From an uncultured Campylobacter sp. (GTDB taxonomy: Bacteria > Campylobacterota > Campylobacteria > Campylobacterales > Campylobacteraceae), in contig NZ_CALIBH010000249.1 in assembly GCF_938045775.1 (NCBI RefSeq), forward strand, positions 1 through 16,111: a stretch of DNA of 16,111 bases. Direction: 5' to 3'. Under the pieces are notes generated by a model. The model did not search any database. It was not told where the DNA came from and was given only the letters and a program-made list of their open reading frames with translations. How positions within the stretch are numbered: the first letter of the stretch is position 1; every line of letters starts with the position of its first letter. The position numbers and the translations under genes were made by a program. Of this stretch, positions 1 to 6,685 are shown piece after piece.

Positions 1-152
1 ACGAGCTTTACGGCTATCCGCTCTATGACGAAAAAAGCTACGCAGCAAGCATAAATGCTGTCAAAAGCGCGGATGTGCAAGAAGCTGCACAAATGCTAAG
101 CGATAGGCTATTTACGGCGATTTTAAATCCAAAAAGATCCGAGAAACGCTAA
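1..152 (+). CDS. C-terminal end of a probable M16-family zinc peptidase (partial)
   Basis: An open frame enters from the left edge, first full codon at position 3, and ends at a TAA at 150-152, leaving about 49 residues. The visible tail has a GYPLYDEKSY segment, then AVKSADVQEAAQMLSDRL and a final strand ending ILNPKRSEKR. This resembles the end of M16 (insulinase/PqqL-like) peptidases, where a helix reading 'V(T/S)AEDVQ.AA..L' precedes a last beta-strand. The catalytic HXXEH domain lies outside the window, so the assignment rests on the tail alone. Its stop overlaps the start of the SbmA-like gene (TAATG), so the two are probably cotranscribed and translationally coupled. It could instead be another protein with a similar C-terminus. 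Confidence 0.55.
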   Translation, partial: ELYGYPLYDEKSYAASINAVKSADVQEAAQMLSDRLFTAILNPKRSEKR

Positions 153-1120
153 TGTTCGTTTCATTTTTTAAAAGCAAAAAATGGGCGCTTTTAGCATATA
201 CAGGGCTAGTATTTTTGATCGCGATTAATTGGTATCAAACTACGCTGAGGGTGCGTTTCAACGAATGGTATCGCGTATTTTATGATTTGTGTCAAAACGT
301 AGATCGTCATACGTTAAACGATTTTTACGCGCAGATGAGGGTCTTTTTATGGATAGCGATGCCTGCTGTAGTAGCTGCTATTTCGGAGCGATACGTGGCG
401 CGAATTTGGGCATTTAAATGGCGAGAGGCGATGACATTTTCGTATTTTTCATACTGGAAAAAAGTAAGTAAAGATATCGAAGGAAGCTCGCAGCGTATCC
501 AAGAAGACATCTACCGCTTCTCAAAAATCATAGAAGATATCGGCACGCGCGTACTTTCGGCGGCGATGACTCTTTTTGCGTTTATCCCTGTTTTGTGGAG
601 CCTTAGCGAGAAAGTACCTTTTGAGGCGCTCAAAAAAATCCCCGGCTCTCTCGTGTGGATCGCACTTGCAGTAAGCATCGGCGGACTGATAATTTCTTGG
701 CTAGTAGGTTGGTTTCTGCCTAGGCTTGAATACAACAATCAAAAGGCGGAAGCTGCGTTTCGCAAAGAGCTGGTTTATGCCGAGGAGAATAAGGCGGAAT
801 ATGCGAGCGAAGAGACTACAAAGACGCTATTTGGCAAACTAAAGCACAACTATTACAGGCTATTTTTGCACTACTGCTACTTTGATTTATGGCTAAATTC
901 TTTCTCGCAAATCCTAGTCATCGTGCCCTATCTCATAATGGGACCAGGGCTTTTTACTAAGGCGATTACGCTTGGAGTGATGATTCAAGTGGGTAATGCT
1001 TTTAACCAAGTACGCGGTAGCTTTAGCGTTTTTATCGATAACTGGACGACGATCACGGAGCTGCGTTCAATCCATATGCGACTTAAAGAATTCGAAAAAA
1101 ATATCGACTACAAGGGCTAG
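152..1120 (+). CDS. SbmA/BacA-like inner-membrane peptide transporter
   Basis: A 322-residue, tryptophan-rich membrane protein of the SbmA/BacA family. The family comprises inner-membrane importers of peptides, with no ATPase domain and a fold like the membrane half of ABC exporters; E. coli SbmA takes up microcin B17, bleomycin and proline-rich peptides. Family signatures visible are the RVFLWIAMP segment (63-71), ARIWAFKWREAM (83-94), EGSSQRIQED (110-119) followed by IIEDIG, and FAFIPVLWSLSE (142-153). Hydrophobic segments lie near 12-27, 64-78, 133-151, 165-187 and 248-270. It is shorter than E. coli SbmA (about 406 residues). The ATG overlaps the stop of the upstream peptidase, and a hairpin follows 31 bases after the stop. 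Family membership is fairly sure; the substrate is unknown. Confidence 0.85.
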   Translation: MFVSFFKSKKWALLAYTGLVFLIAINWYQTTLRVRFNEWYRVFYDLCQNVDRHTLNDFYAQMRVFLWIAMPAVVAAISERYVARIWAFKWREAMTFSYFSYWKKVSKDIEGSSQRIQEDIYRFSKIIEDIGTRVLSAAMTLFAFIPVLWSLSEKVPFEALKKIPGSLVWIALAVSIGGLIISWLVGWFLPRLEYNNQKAEAAFRKELVYAEENKAEYASEETTKTLFGKLKHNYYRLFLHYCYFDLWLNSFSQILVIVPYLIMGPGLFTKAITLGVMIQVGNAFNQVRGSFSVFIDNWTTITELRSIHMRLKEFEKNIDYKG

Positions 1121-1151
1121 ATAAAATTTCACCCGCATCTTGCGACCCTAG

Positions 1152-1179
1152 ATTTCGCTTTTTAAATTTAAAGCGAAAT
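1152..1179. terminator. AT-rich hairpin between convergent genes
   Basis: Perfect 10-base inverted repeat, ATTTCGCTTT at 1152-1161 and AAAGCGAAAT at 1170-1179, with an 8-base loop. It lies between the transporter gene (+) and the 34-residue ORF (-), which converge here, so it could end transcription from both sides. No long T-run follows the stem in either direction, so the terminator role is inferred from place and symmetry. Confidence 0.5.
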
Positions 1180-1213
1180 TCCGAGGCTGCAAACTTTTAA
1201 AATTTCTACGCTT

Positions 1214-1318
1214 TTACTGCTCTCTTTTTTCTTGATGAGTAATGTTTAACTTTATAAATTTATAGCTTCCTACGAGCAAGATCATCCAAATCGCGATGAA
1301 AACTAAAGATTTGACCAT
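1214..1318 (-). CDS. Small single-span membrane protein downstream of cydB
   Basis: A 34-codon ORF on the minus strand, ATG at 1318-1316 and TAA at 1216-1214. A Shine-Dalgarno-like AAGGA sits about 6 bases upstream (AAGGATTAAAAATG). The product starts MVKSLVFIAIWMILLVGSYK: a charged tip, one hydrophobic span (about residues 5-19) with a single Trp11, then a short polar, basic tail ending HQEKREQ. This size and layout is typical of small subunits of membrane oxidases such as CydX or CydH, and it follows cydB on the same strand after a 147-base structured spacer. I see no clear CydX sequence signature, so a role in the oxidase is only a guess from position. A chance ORF cannot be excluded, but the ribosome site, hydrophobic span and clean stop favour a real gene. 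Confidence 0.6.
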   Translation of the reverse strand: MVKSLVFIAIWMILLVGSYKFIKLNITHQEKREQ

Positions 1319-1343
1319 TTTTAATCCTTAAAATTTTTATAAT

Positions 1344-1364
1344 GCGGCGCGTAAAAAGCGCCGC
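1344..1364 (-). other. GC-rich hairpin between cydB and the small ORF
   Basis: Perfect 7-base inverted repeat GCGGCGC / GCGCCGC around a 7-base loop. It stands in the 147-base spacer (1319-1465). On the minus strand it is followed by ATTATAAAAATTTT and then the ribosome site of the 34-residue ORF. It could be a weak terminator of cydAB, an mRNA-stabilising 3' structure or a processing site. The lack of an uninterrupted U-run makes a strong intrinsic terminator less likely. Confidence 0.4.
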
Positions 1365-1416
1365 CGGTATGAAATTTAACCAAGCGCAAAAGCACGCAGT
1401 ACCGCGCACGCAAGCA

Positions 1417-1448
1417 GCTTCTTGCCACCACACGGGGCGCGCAGAAGC
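1417..1448 (-). other. Imperfect hairpin just after the cydB stop
   Basis: Arms GCTTCT (1417-1422) and AGAAGC (1443-1448), extendable by two GC pairs across a one-base bulge, in an unusually GC-rich stretch (about 1400-1465) right after cydB. Together with the hairpin at 1344-1364 it makes the cydB 3' untranslated region strongly structured. No coding sense was seen here on either strand. Confidence 0.3.
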
Positions 1449-1465
1449 CGCGCTAGAGCGGGTGC

Positions 1466-2572
1466 CTAATAATGCTCGTTTACAAGCTCCTCTTTATCGA
1501 GCTTCTTAGCATCCATTGCGCGCCAAACATAGCTGATATAACCCAGCACGAAAGGCACTAGAAACGACACGTAAAACATCGTCTTAAGCGTATAGAGGCT
1601 CGAGCTTGCATTGCTTATCGAAAGCGAGCTTTGCAGGTCGAAATTTGACGGATAAAACGCCGTGTGATTTAGTCCTAGGATCAAAAATACGCTCGTTACC
1701 GCACATACGACGCCTACGCCGTAGAAAAATACTCCGCGCACGCTGCTTGTAAATGCGCCTTTGAATATCCCCACTAGCACCAGCACGACGCCTAGCAGCA
1801 GCAACACTAGCGCCGCAGGCAGGCTTAGGTAGTTATGCAGATACTTAAAGTTCTCGAGGCTTACGACGCCGCCCGCGCCGACTGCATAGCCCTGCTTTAG
1901 CAAGACCCACGCCAAAAACGCGATGAAAAAAACCAAAAACGCGCTAGCGTTAAATTTAAGCGAGGCTTTGAGCTTGGCGATCATTTCAGGCTCGGCGATA
2001 TTGTTCATCAAATATAAGCTCGCTCCCGTTCTGGCGCAGAAAAATAGCGCAACTCCCAAGATGTAGTTAAACGGATTTGCTAACGCCTCGAGTCCGCGAG
2101 CCGGGTTTTTCCACTGCACGAAATTATTCTGCCCCAGCGCAAACTCGCTGCCACTAAAAAGCGTCGAAACGATGATACCAAGCAGGATCGTGCCCAGCGA
2201 GCCGTTTATGAAAAGAAAGGCTTCATAAGTTTTAGCGCCCAAGAAATTATCGGGCTTTTTTCTGTATTCGTAGGCAACGGCTTGGATTATGAAACAAAAA
2301 AGCAGAGCCATCCACGCCCAATACGCCCCGCCGAAGCTGGTCGCATAAAACAGCGGAAACGCCGCGAAGCACGCCCCGCCGAACATCACGAGCGTAGTAA
2401 ACGTGAGCTCCCATTTCTTGCCGATGGAGCTTACGATGAGATCTTTTTCGCTCTCGCTTTTTGCCAGCGTAAAAAGCAGCGTCTGGCCGCCCTGCACGAA
2501 GAGCATAAAAACTAAAATTCCGCCCAGAAGCGAAACCACGCACCACCAATAAATTTGCAAAATTTCGTGCAT
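1466..2572 (-). CDS. cydB: Cytochrome bd-type quinol oxidase subunit II (CydB)
   Basis: 368 residues with 8-9 hydrophobic spans, the length and topology of CydB, the structural subunit of bd-type quinol oxidases that reduce O2 to water in the inner membrane. The N-terminus (LQIYWWCVVSLLGGILVFML) fits CydB helix 1. WELTFTTLVMFGGACFAAFP (54-73) and the Y-WRAMDAK C-terminal region also fit. The helix-1 motif that reads TDGFDMGVG in E. coli is VQGGQTLLF here (residues 26-34), so both aspartates are glutamines. The ATG lies 1 base after the cydA stop, so the two are translated from one message. C. jejuni cydAB was reported to encode a cyanide-resistant, low-affinity oxidase lacking classical bd spectra; the same may hold here, which is inference. 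Confidence 0.95.
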   Translation of the reverse strand: MHEILQIYWWCVVSLLGGILVFMLFVQGGQTLLFTLAKSESEKDLIVSSIGKKWELTFTTLVMFGGACFAAFPLFYATSFGGAYWAWMALLFCFIIQAVAYEYRKKPDNFLGAKTYEAFLFINGSLGTILLGIIVSTLFSGSEFALGQNNFVQWKNPARGLEALANPFNYILGVALFFCARTGASLYLMNNIAEPEMIAKLKASLKFNASAFLVFFIAFLAWVLLKQGYAVGAGGVVSLENFKYLHNYLSLPAALVLLLLGVVLVLVGIFKGAFTSSVRGVFFYGVGVVCAVTSVFLILGLNHTAFYPSNFDLQSSLSISNASSSLYTLKTMFYVSFLVPFVLGYISYVWRAMDAKKLDKEELVNEHY

Positions 2573-2573
2573 C

Positions 2574-4097
2574 TTAAAATCCTATCTTTATCTGTTTTAG
2601 CATGATCTTTATCTCAGCTATGAATAAAACCGTAAATAAAACCGCAAAGAGCGCAAACGAGATCATTATGTTCGTCCCTGCCAGGCTCGTAGCCGCTACG
2701 CCCACCGGCATGAGATCTTGTATCGCCCACGGCTGGCGCCCTACTTCAGCTACTATCCAGCCCGCCTCGCACGCGACGTATCCCAGAGGGATGCTAAATA
2801 CGCAAAGCCATAGAATTTTCTTGTATTCGGCGAGGTTCTTTCGCATCGCCAAAAATAGCGTCACGAAAAATAGCAAGATAAAATAGCTTCCCAAAGCCAC
2901 CATCACGTGGAAGCTATAAAAGGTAAGCGCCACCGGAGGAACGATCTGCTTCGCATCGTCAAGGTAGCCGTAGCCTAGGTTTTGCATATTTTGGTTGCCG
3001 AATAAAATTTCGCGCGCCTGCTGCATAGCTGCGGTATCATTGGCGTCTTTGGCGAGCTTGTAATCCTTTAGCGCTTGCAGGGCGATTTTGCCTTTTTCTA
3101 TCTTTTTATCCGCGCCTTCGATGCCGAATTTTTCGTTTCCGAATACCAGATCATCGATGCCAGGAGTGAAATTATCAAGTCCTCTCGTAGCCATCAGCCC
3201 TAGCGCATAAGGCGCTTTAATCTCAAACAAAAACGGCTGTTTATCGTCTCCCGGGGTTTTGCTCGGATTTAAAACTCCCGCCGCGACGATGCCCGCGTTT
3301 ACTTCGCCTTTATACAGGCCCTCCATCGCCGCAAGCTTCATCGGCTGCTTTTGCGCGACCTGATAGGCGCTCTCGTCGCCGCTAAATAGCACGAAAAGCG
3401 AGCTTAGCATACCGAAGCTTGCCGCTACGATGAAGCTTTTTTTAGCAAGCGCGAAGTCTTTATTTTTTAGCATATAAAACGCCGAAATTCCAAGTACGAA
3501 AAGCGCCGCGGTAATGTAGCCGCCGCCAACGGTATGTAAAAATTTAGCCACTCCGAAGTGAGACAGCGCGATATCTAAAAAATTGCTCATCTCGTTGCGC
3601 ATCGTATCAGGATTAAAGCTCGTGCCTACCGGGTTTTGCATCCAGGCGTTCGCGATTAGGATCCAATACGCGCTTAAATTTGATCCGATCGCCACGAGCC
3701 AGGTCGAGAGAAGATGAAATTTCTTGCTTACGCGGCCCCAGCCGAAGAACATTACCGCAAAGAAGGTAGCTTCTAAGAAAAACGCGAGCAAGCCCTCGAT
3801 CGCAAGCGGCGCGCCGAAGATGTCGCCCACGAACCAGCTGTAATTCGCCCAGTTGGTGCCGAACTCAAACTCCATTATGATGCCCGTCGCGACGCCGATG
3901 GCGAAATTTATACCGAAAAGGCGCAGCCAAAATTTAGTGATCTTGAGCCACTCCTGCTTACCGGTCGCGACATATAGGCTCTCCATAAACGCCACGATAA
4001 AGCTAAGCCCCAGCGTTAGGGGCACGAAAAGAAAGTGATAAAGCGCCGTGAGCGCAAACTGCGCCCTCGACCAATCCACGCTAGCAAGCTCTTGCAT
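2574..4097 (-). CDS. cydA: Cytochrome bd-type quinol oxidase subunit I (CydA)
   Basis: 507 residues. The haem- and quinol-binding residues of the CydA family are all in place: His21 (E. coli His19, high-spin haem), Glu101 and Glu109 (E. coli Glu99/Glu107) in GAPLAIEGLLAFFLEATFFA, His188 (E. coli His186) and Met399 (E. coli Met393) as haem b558 ligands, and Lys254/Glu259 (E. coli Lys252/Glu257) at the start of the quinol loop. The C-terminal GRQPWAIQDLMP motif is intact. The Q-loop between Glu259 and Met399 is about 140 residues, close to the E. coli long form, but its middle is lysine- and aspartate-rich. His397 stands where E. coli has Arg391. An AAGGAG ribosome site lies inside the end of the upstream DUF4492 gene, 2 bases before which that gene stops. 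Confidence 0.97.
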   Translation of the reverse strand: MQELASVDWSRAQFALTALYHFLFVPLTLGLSFIVAFMESLYVATGKQEWLKITKFWLRLFGINFAIGVATGIIMEFEFGTNWANYSWFVGDIFGAPLAIEGLLAFFLEATFFAVMFFGWGRVSKKFHLLSTWLVAIGSNLSAYWILIANAWMQNPVGTSFNPDTMRNEMSNFLDIALSHFGVAKFLHTVGGGYITAALFVLGISAFYMLKNKDFALAKKSFIVAASFGMLSSLFVLFSGDESAYQVAQKQPMKLAAMEGLYKGEVNAGIVAAGVLNPSKTPGDDKQPFLFEIKAPYALGLMATRGLDNFTPGIDDLVFGNEKFGIEGADKKIEKGKIALQALKDYKLAKDANDTAAMQQAREILFGNQNMQNLGYGYLDDAKQIVPPVALTFYSFHVMVALGSYFILLFFVTLFLAMRKNLAEYKKILWLCVFSIPLGYVACEAGWIVAEVGRQPWAIQDLMPVGVAATSLAGTNIMISFALFAVLFTVLFIAEIKIMLKQIKIGF

Positions 4098-4099
4098 TC

Positions 4100-4306
4100 C
4101 TACTCCTTAGTCAAATTTTTATAAATGAAATCGATTTTTTCTTGATCGGTTTTAAATTTAGAATCCAGATTTTCGTTGAAAATGAAAAATTTAAGTAGCA
4201 CAAAAATTATAAATAGCTTGATCAAAATCACTGCCCATAGTGTTTTGCCAAGCTTCATCGAAGCAAATCCGTGCGCGTAAAATTTTAAAATTTTGCCGAA
4301 AAACAT
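4100..4306 (-). CDS. DUF4492 small membrane protein, first gene of the cyd unit
   Basis: A 68-residue protein beginning MFFGKILKFYAHGFASMKLG. I start it at the ATG 4306-4304. A TTG directly in front (4309-4307) would add one residue, but the AAAGG ribosome site around 4317-4321 fits the ATG. There is one strong hydrophobic span (about residues 24-44, LWAVILIKLFIIFVLLKFF) followed by a polar tail. It matches my memory of DUF4492, a small family encoded just upstream of cydA in Epsilonproteobacteria and Bacteroidetes. Its stop lies 2 bases before the cydA ATG, and it carries the cydA Shine-Dalgarno sequence, so expression is tied to the oxidase. It may be a structural, assembly or stability factor; no function is established that I can name. 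Confidence 0.85.
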   Translation of the reverse strand: MFFGKILKFYAHGFASMKLGKTLWAVILIKLFIIFVLLKFFIFNENLDSKFKTDQEKIDFIYKNLTKE

Positions 4307-4782
4307 CAAATTTTAACCTTTAGCAATTATTAGTTTATATTTTTTATTGTATAACAATTAATTAAAATTTAGCTTTAAATTTTGAAATTTTGGTAGCAAT
4401 TTTATCTTTTTAATAAATGAGTTTTTGCGCCACCACACTTAAATAAAGTTTCTACCGCATAATTCGCAACCGATCGCATTTTACTTAAACTGCACAAAAT
4501 TTTAGTTTAGATTCGTCGTAAAATTTTAGAATAGAACATCCAAGAAACGAGCAGAAAAATGCGCGAGACTTTACCAAGCATCTTTATGCCTAATTCGTAG
4601 CGATTTTAAATAGAATTTTTTGTAGGCAAATTAACGCGCCTCAGCTGAAAGCAAACGTAAGAATTTTGAGGCTAAACGCCCGAATTACACGATATAAAAT
4701 TTAAGAACGGATAATTAACTCGACGCAAAATTTAAAGCATTTCATTAGACTGGACGTATAATTGAAAAGCCTAAGAGTCGAT
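4307..4782. other. AT-rich gene-free spacer between aroE and the cyd operon
   Basis: About 475 bases with no ORF I would trust. The right part lies downstream of aroE and should hold its transcript end. A weak inverted repeat GCCTCA (4638-4643) / TGAGGC (4667-4672) with a 23-base loop is the only candidate. The left part holds the probable promoter for the cyd unit. Many AAATTT words occur, which is normal for Campylobacter spacers. No tRNA or recognisable RNA gene was seen. Confidence 0.6.
4346..4358 (-). promoter_or_regulatory. Probable cyd promoter -10 within an ATTGT-ATA-ACAAT palindrome
   Basis: On the minus strand TACAAT (4351-4346) is a 5/6 match to a sigma-70 -10 box, 40 bases before the DUF4492 ATG, inside a run of A/T sequence as is usual in Campylobacter. 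The same bases form a perfect 5-3-5 inverted repeat ATTGT ATA ACAAT (4346-4358), which could be a repressor or activator site overlapping the promoter. I cannot match it to a known operator, and short AT palindromes arise easily by chance. Confidence 0.4.
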
Positions 4783-5568
4783 TTAGCGTAAATTTGCAGC
4801 ACGGCTCATCAGCGATACAATCTCTGCTAAGTCGAATTTACCGCCGAAAAAGAGATTGAAAGCAAGCGCGCCTTGATTTATCAGCATCTCTTTGCCGTCT
4901 TTTGCGGGTAGATTTTTTGCACGCGCGGCTTGCAAAAATGGAGTCTGCTTCCCGTAGATAGCGTCAAAAGCAAATTTCGCGCGGGATAAAATTTCATCTA
5001 TTACTCCCTCGGGCGCTGGTAGCGCGTCATCTTTGAGCCCCGCGCCGGTGGCATTGACGATCAGATCGTAGTCTTTGGATCTAAAATTTTCATAGGTAAA
5101 AAATTCCTCGCAGCCGAAGTCAAAATCCTTTGCGCTGCGGTTTAGGATGTCAAATTTCACGCCGTTTTTGCTTAGCACGTAGCCGATCGCTCGCGTAGTG
5201 CCGCCTGCGCCTAAAATAAGCGCATTGCGAATCTTGCCAAAGCCCAAGATCGCGCAGAAAAAGCCTTGCGCGTCGGTATTAAAGCCGTGCAGCGCACCGC
5301 CTTTTAGCACTAGTGTGTTTACCGAGCCTATCTTCTGCGCCGCCTCGCTTAGGATGTCGCATACTTTAAATGCGTCAAGTTTAAAAGGCACGGTTATGTT
5401 CGCACCCGCAAGCCTTAAAGTTTCAAATTTAGCGCGCAGTTCCTCGCCGCGCTGCAGCAAAACTCGCCCATAGTAGGCGTCTAGGGCTAGAAATTTTATA
5501 GCGTAGTTATGAAGTAGCGGCGAGAGGGAGTGGGCGATCGGGTTGCCGAAAACCGCAAATCTGTCCAC
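4783..5568 (-). CDS. aroE: Shikimate dehydrogenase
   Basis: 261 residues, normal for AroE, which reduces 3-dehydroshikimate to shikimate with NADPH in aromatic amino acid synthesis. Shikimate-binding Ser14 and Ser16 lie in AHSLSPLLHN. The NITVPFK motif (58-64) ends in catalytic Lys63/Phe64 numbering with the essential lysine at 63. NTD is at 97-99 with catalytic Asp99. The nucleotide-binding turn LGAGGTTRA runs 119-127, and the C-terminal part has VNATGAG and GKEMLINQGALAF. Translation appears to start at a GTG (5568-5566) that overlaps the TAG of the SPOR gene (TAGTG), with no strong ribosome site of its own, so coupling to the upstream gene is likely. The same SPOR-aroE pair is adjacent in C. 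jejuni as I recall. Confidence 0.95.
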   Translation of the reverse strand: MDRFAVFGNPIAHSLSPLLHNYAIKFLALDAYYGRVLLQRGEELRAKFETLRLAGANITVPFKLDAFKVCDILSEAAQKIGSVNTLVLKGGALHGFNTDAQGFFCAILGFGKIRNALILGAGGTTRAIGYVLSKNGVKFDILNRSAKDFDFGCEEFFTYENFRSKDYDLIVNATGAGLKDDALPAPEGVIDEILSRAKFAFDAIYGKQTPFLQAARAKNLPAKDGKEMLINQGALAFNLFFGGKFDLAEIVSLMSRAANLR

Positions 5569-6599
5569 TATTTCACTCGGTAAATATACGCGCCGCTATT
5601 GATGCTGCGCATATCGCTAAGCGCCTTTTGTAGCGCCTCACCCTCGAAAGGCCCGACTAAAATTTTAGTCACGCTCTTACTGCCGACGTGAGTTTGCAGC
5701 GCAATTGGGCTGTAGCCTTTTTTGGTGATTTTTTTGGTATCAGACCCGTTTGGATCGTAGGCATTGGATGCGAAAACCTGCACATAGCTGCCGTTTGCCA
5801 CGCTGGTGCTGGTACTCTTTGCTGCAACGCCAGCTTTTACGCTCTCACTTTTAGACTCCGGCTTGCTGGCTTCTTTTTTAGACTCAGGTTTTGCTGGCTC
5901 TTTTTTGGCTTCAGCTTTCGCATGTTCCTTTTTAGCTTCCGTTTTTGAAGGCTCTTTTTTAACTTCTGCTTTTGCTTGTTTTTCGGGTTCTTTTTTAGGC
6001 TCTACTTTTTGCTCGACTTTTCTAATTTCGGTTTTAGAAGGTTCTTTTTTGATCTCGTCTTTTGCAGATTCTTTCTTAGGCTCGGACTTTTTTACGTCCG
6101 TTTTCTCAGGCTTTTTGGCTTCGTCTTTAGGCTCAATCTTTTTACTTTCTATTTTAACTTCGGATTTTTTTGGCTCTTCTTTGATTTCGGACTTTTGGAT
6201 TTCTACTTTCTGTGCTTCAGGCTGAGCGCTTGCGACGACCTTGCTTTCGGAATTAGGCTCTTGGGTTTTTATCTCTACTTTGGTTGGAGCTGCAGATGCC
6301 GCATTGGGTTCTGATTTCACTTCTACAGGCTCAGGCTGCGAAGGCTCGGGTTTTTGAACTTGCACGGCAGGCTTTTGCTCCGCTTTGGCAAGCTCTTCTT
6401 CACTAGGCATAGTAAGACCTGCATTGGTGTCAATATCGTCTTTATTAATAGCCTTCATTATGATTAAAATGATTAAGAATAAAACTACGACGCCAGCTGC
6501 GACGGTAAGACCCTTTTTCAAATTCGCGTTCTTATCGACATTGCCGCTATTTATCACTATATCGTCTATGCTGCTCATATCGAAATTTTTGTCGTTCAT
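5568..6599 (-). CDS. SPOR-domain membrane protein with long Lys/Glu/Pro linker
   Basis: 343 residues from the ATG at 6599, chosen because AGGAGAG lies a few bases upstream; an upstream GTG at 6641 would add 14 residues but lacks such a site. Order: a short acidic cytoplasmic N-terminus (1-28), one transmembrane helix (about 31-49), a linker (about 75-258) built of imperfect KKEP/KTE/KKSE-type repeats, and a C-terminal SPOR domain (269-343) with SYVQVFASNA and TKILVGPFEG. SPOR domains bind denuded peptidoglycan glycan strands, usually at division septa, so a role in cell division or wall remodelling is likely. The linker probably spans the periplasm and is expected to be disordered. It resembles Cj0404 of C. 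jejuni in place and type. The precise role is unknown. Confidence 0.85.
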   Translation of the reverse strand: MNDKNFDMSSIDDIVINSGNVDKNANLKKGLTVAAGVVVLFLIILIIMKAINKDDIDTNAGLTMPSEEELAKAEQKPAVQVQKPEPSQPEPVEVKSEPNAASAAPTKVEIKTQEPNSESKVVASAQPEAQKVEIQKSEIKEEPKKSEVKIESKKIEPKDEAKKPEKTDVKKSEPKKESAKDEIKKEPSKTEIRKVEQKVEPKKEPEKQAKAEVKKEPSKTEAKKEHAKAEAKKEPAKPESKKEASKPESKSESVKAGVAAKSTSTSVANGSYVQVFASNAYDPNGSDTKKITKKGYSPIALQTHVGSKSVTKILVGPFEGEALQKALSDMRSINSGAYIYRVK

Positions 6600-6631
6600 A
6601 CTCTCTCCTAAGATTATTATTTGCTTTGTAA

Positions 6632-6637
6632 ATTCTA
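6632..6637 (-). promoter_or_regulatory. Probable extended -10 for the SPOR-aroE transcript
   Basis: On the minus strand TGGTAGAAT contains TAGAAT (5/6 of TATAAT) with the extended TGn element, 33 bases before the SPOR ATG and after the glyA hairpin. It would give the SPOR-aroE pair its own promoter. No -35 is needed for this type in Campylobacter. Motif evidence only. Confidence 0.4.
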
Positions 6638-6661
6638 CCACGCAAAATTTACGAAATAAAT

Positions 6662-6685
6662 AATTCGGGTAAGCTTACCCGAATT
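6662..6685 (-). terminator. Perfect 24-base palindrome, likely glyA terminator
   Basis: A perfect palindrome with 10-base arms (AATTCGGGTA and its complement) and a 4-base AGCT loop, starting 8 bases after the glyA stop. On the minus strand it is followed by ATTTATTTCG, moderately U-rich. Its place at the end of the gatC-glyA operon and before a fresh promoter fits an intrinsic terminator. It contains a HindIII-type AAGCTT core, and a protein-binding role is also possible. Confidence 0.7.

Noticed and set aside
2247..2549. Open frames on both strands inside cydB
   Set aside because: Shadow frames, Arg-rich and in the wrong phase, within a well-conserved cydB.
4417..4614. Tiny plus-strand ORFs (9 and 13 codons) in the aroE-cyd spacer
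   Set aside because: Too short, no ribosome site, and on the strand opposite to both neighbours.
5688..6314. Several plus-strand, Phe/Leu/Ser-rich open frames opposite the SPOR protein
   Set aside because: They are complements of the Lys/Glu codons in the linker (TTT/TTC opposite AAA/GAA). They lack ribosome sites and domain sense, while the minus frame has a signal-anchor and SPOR domain.
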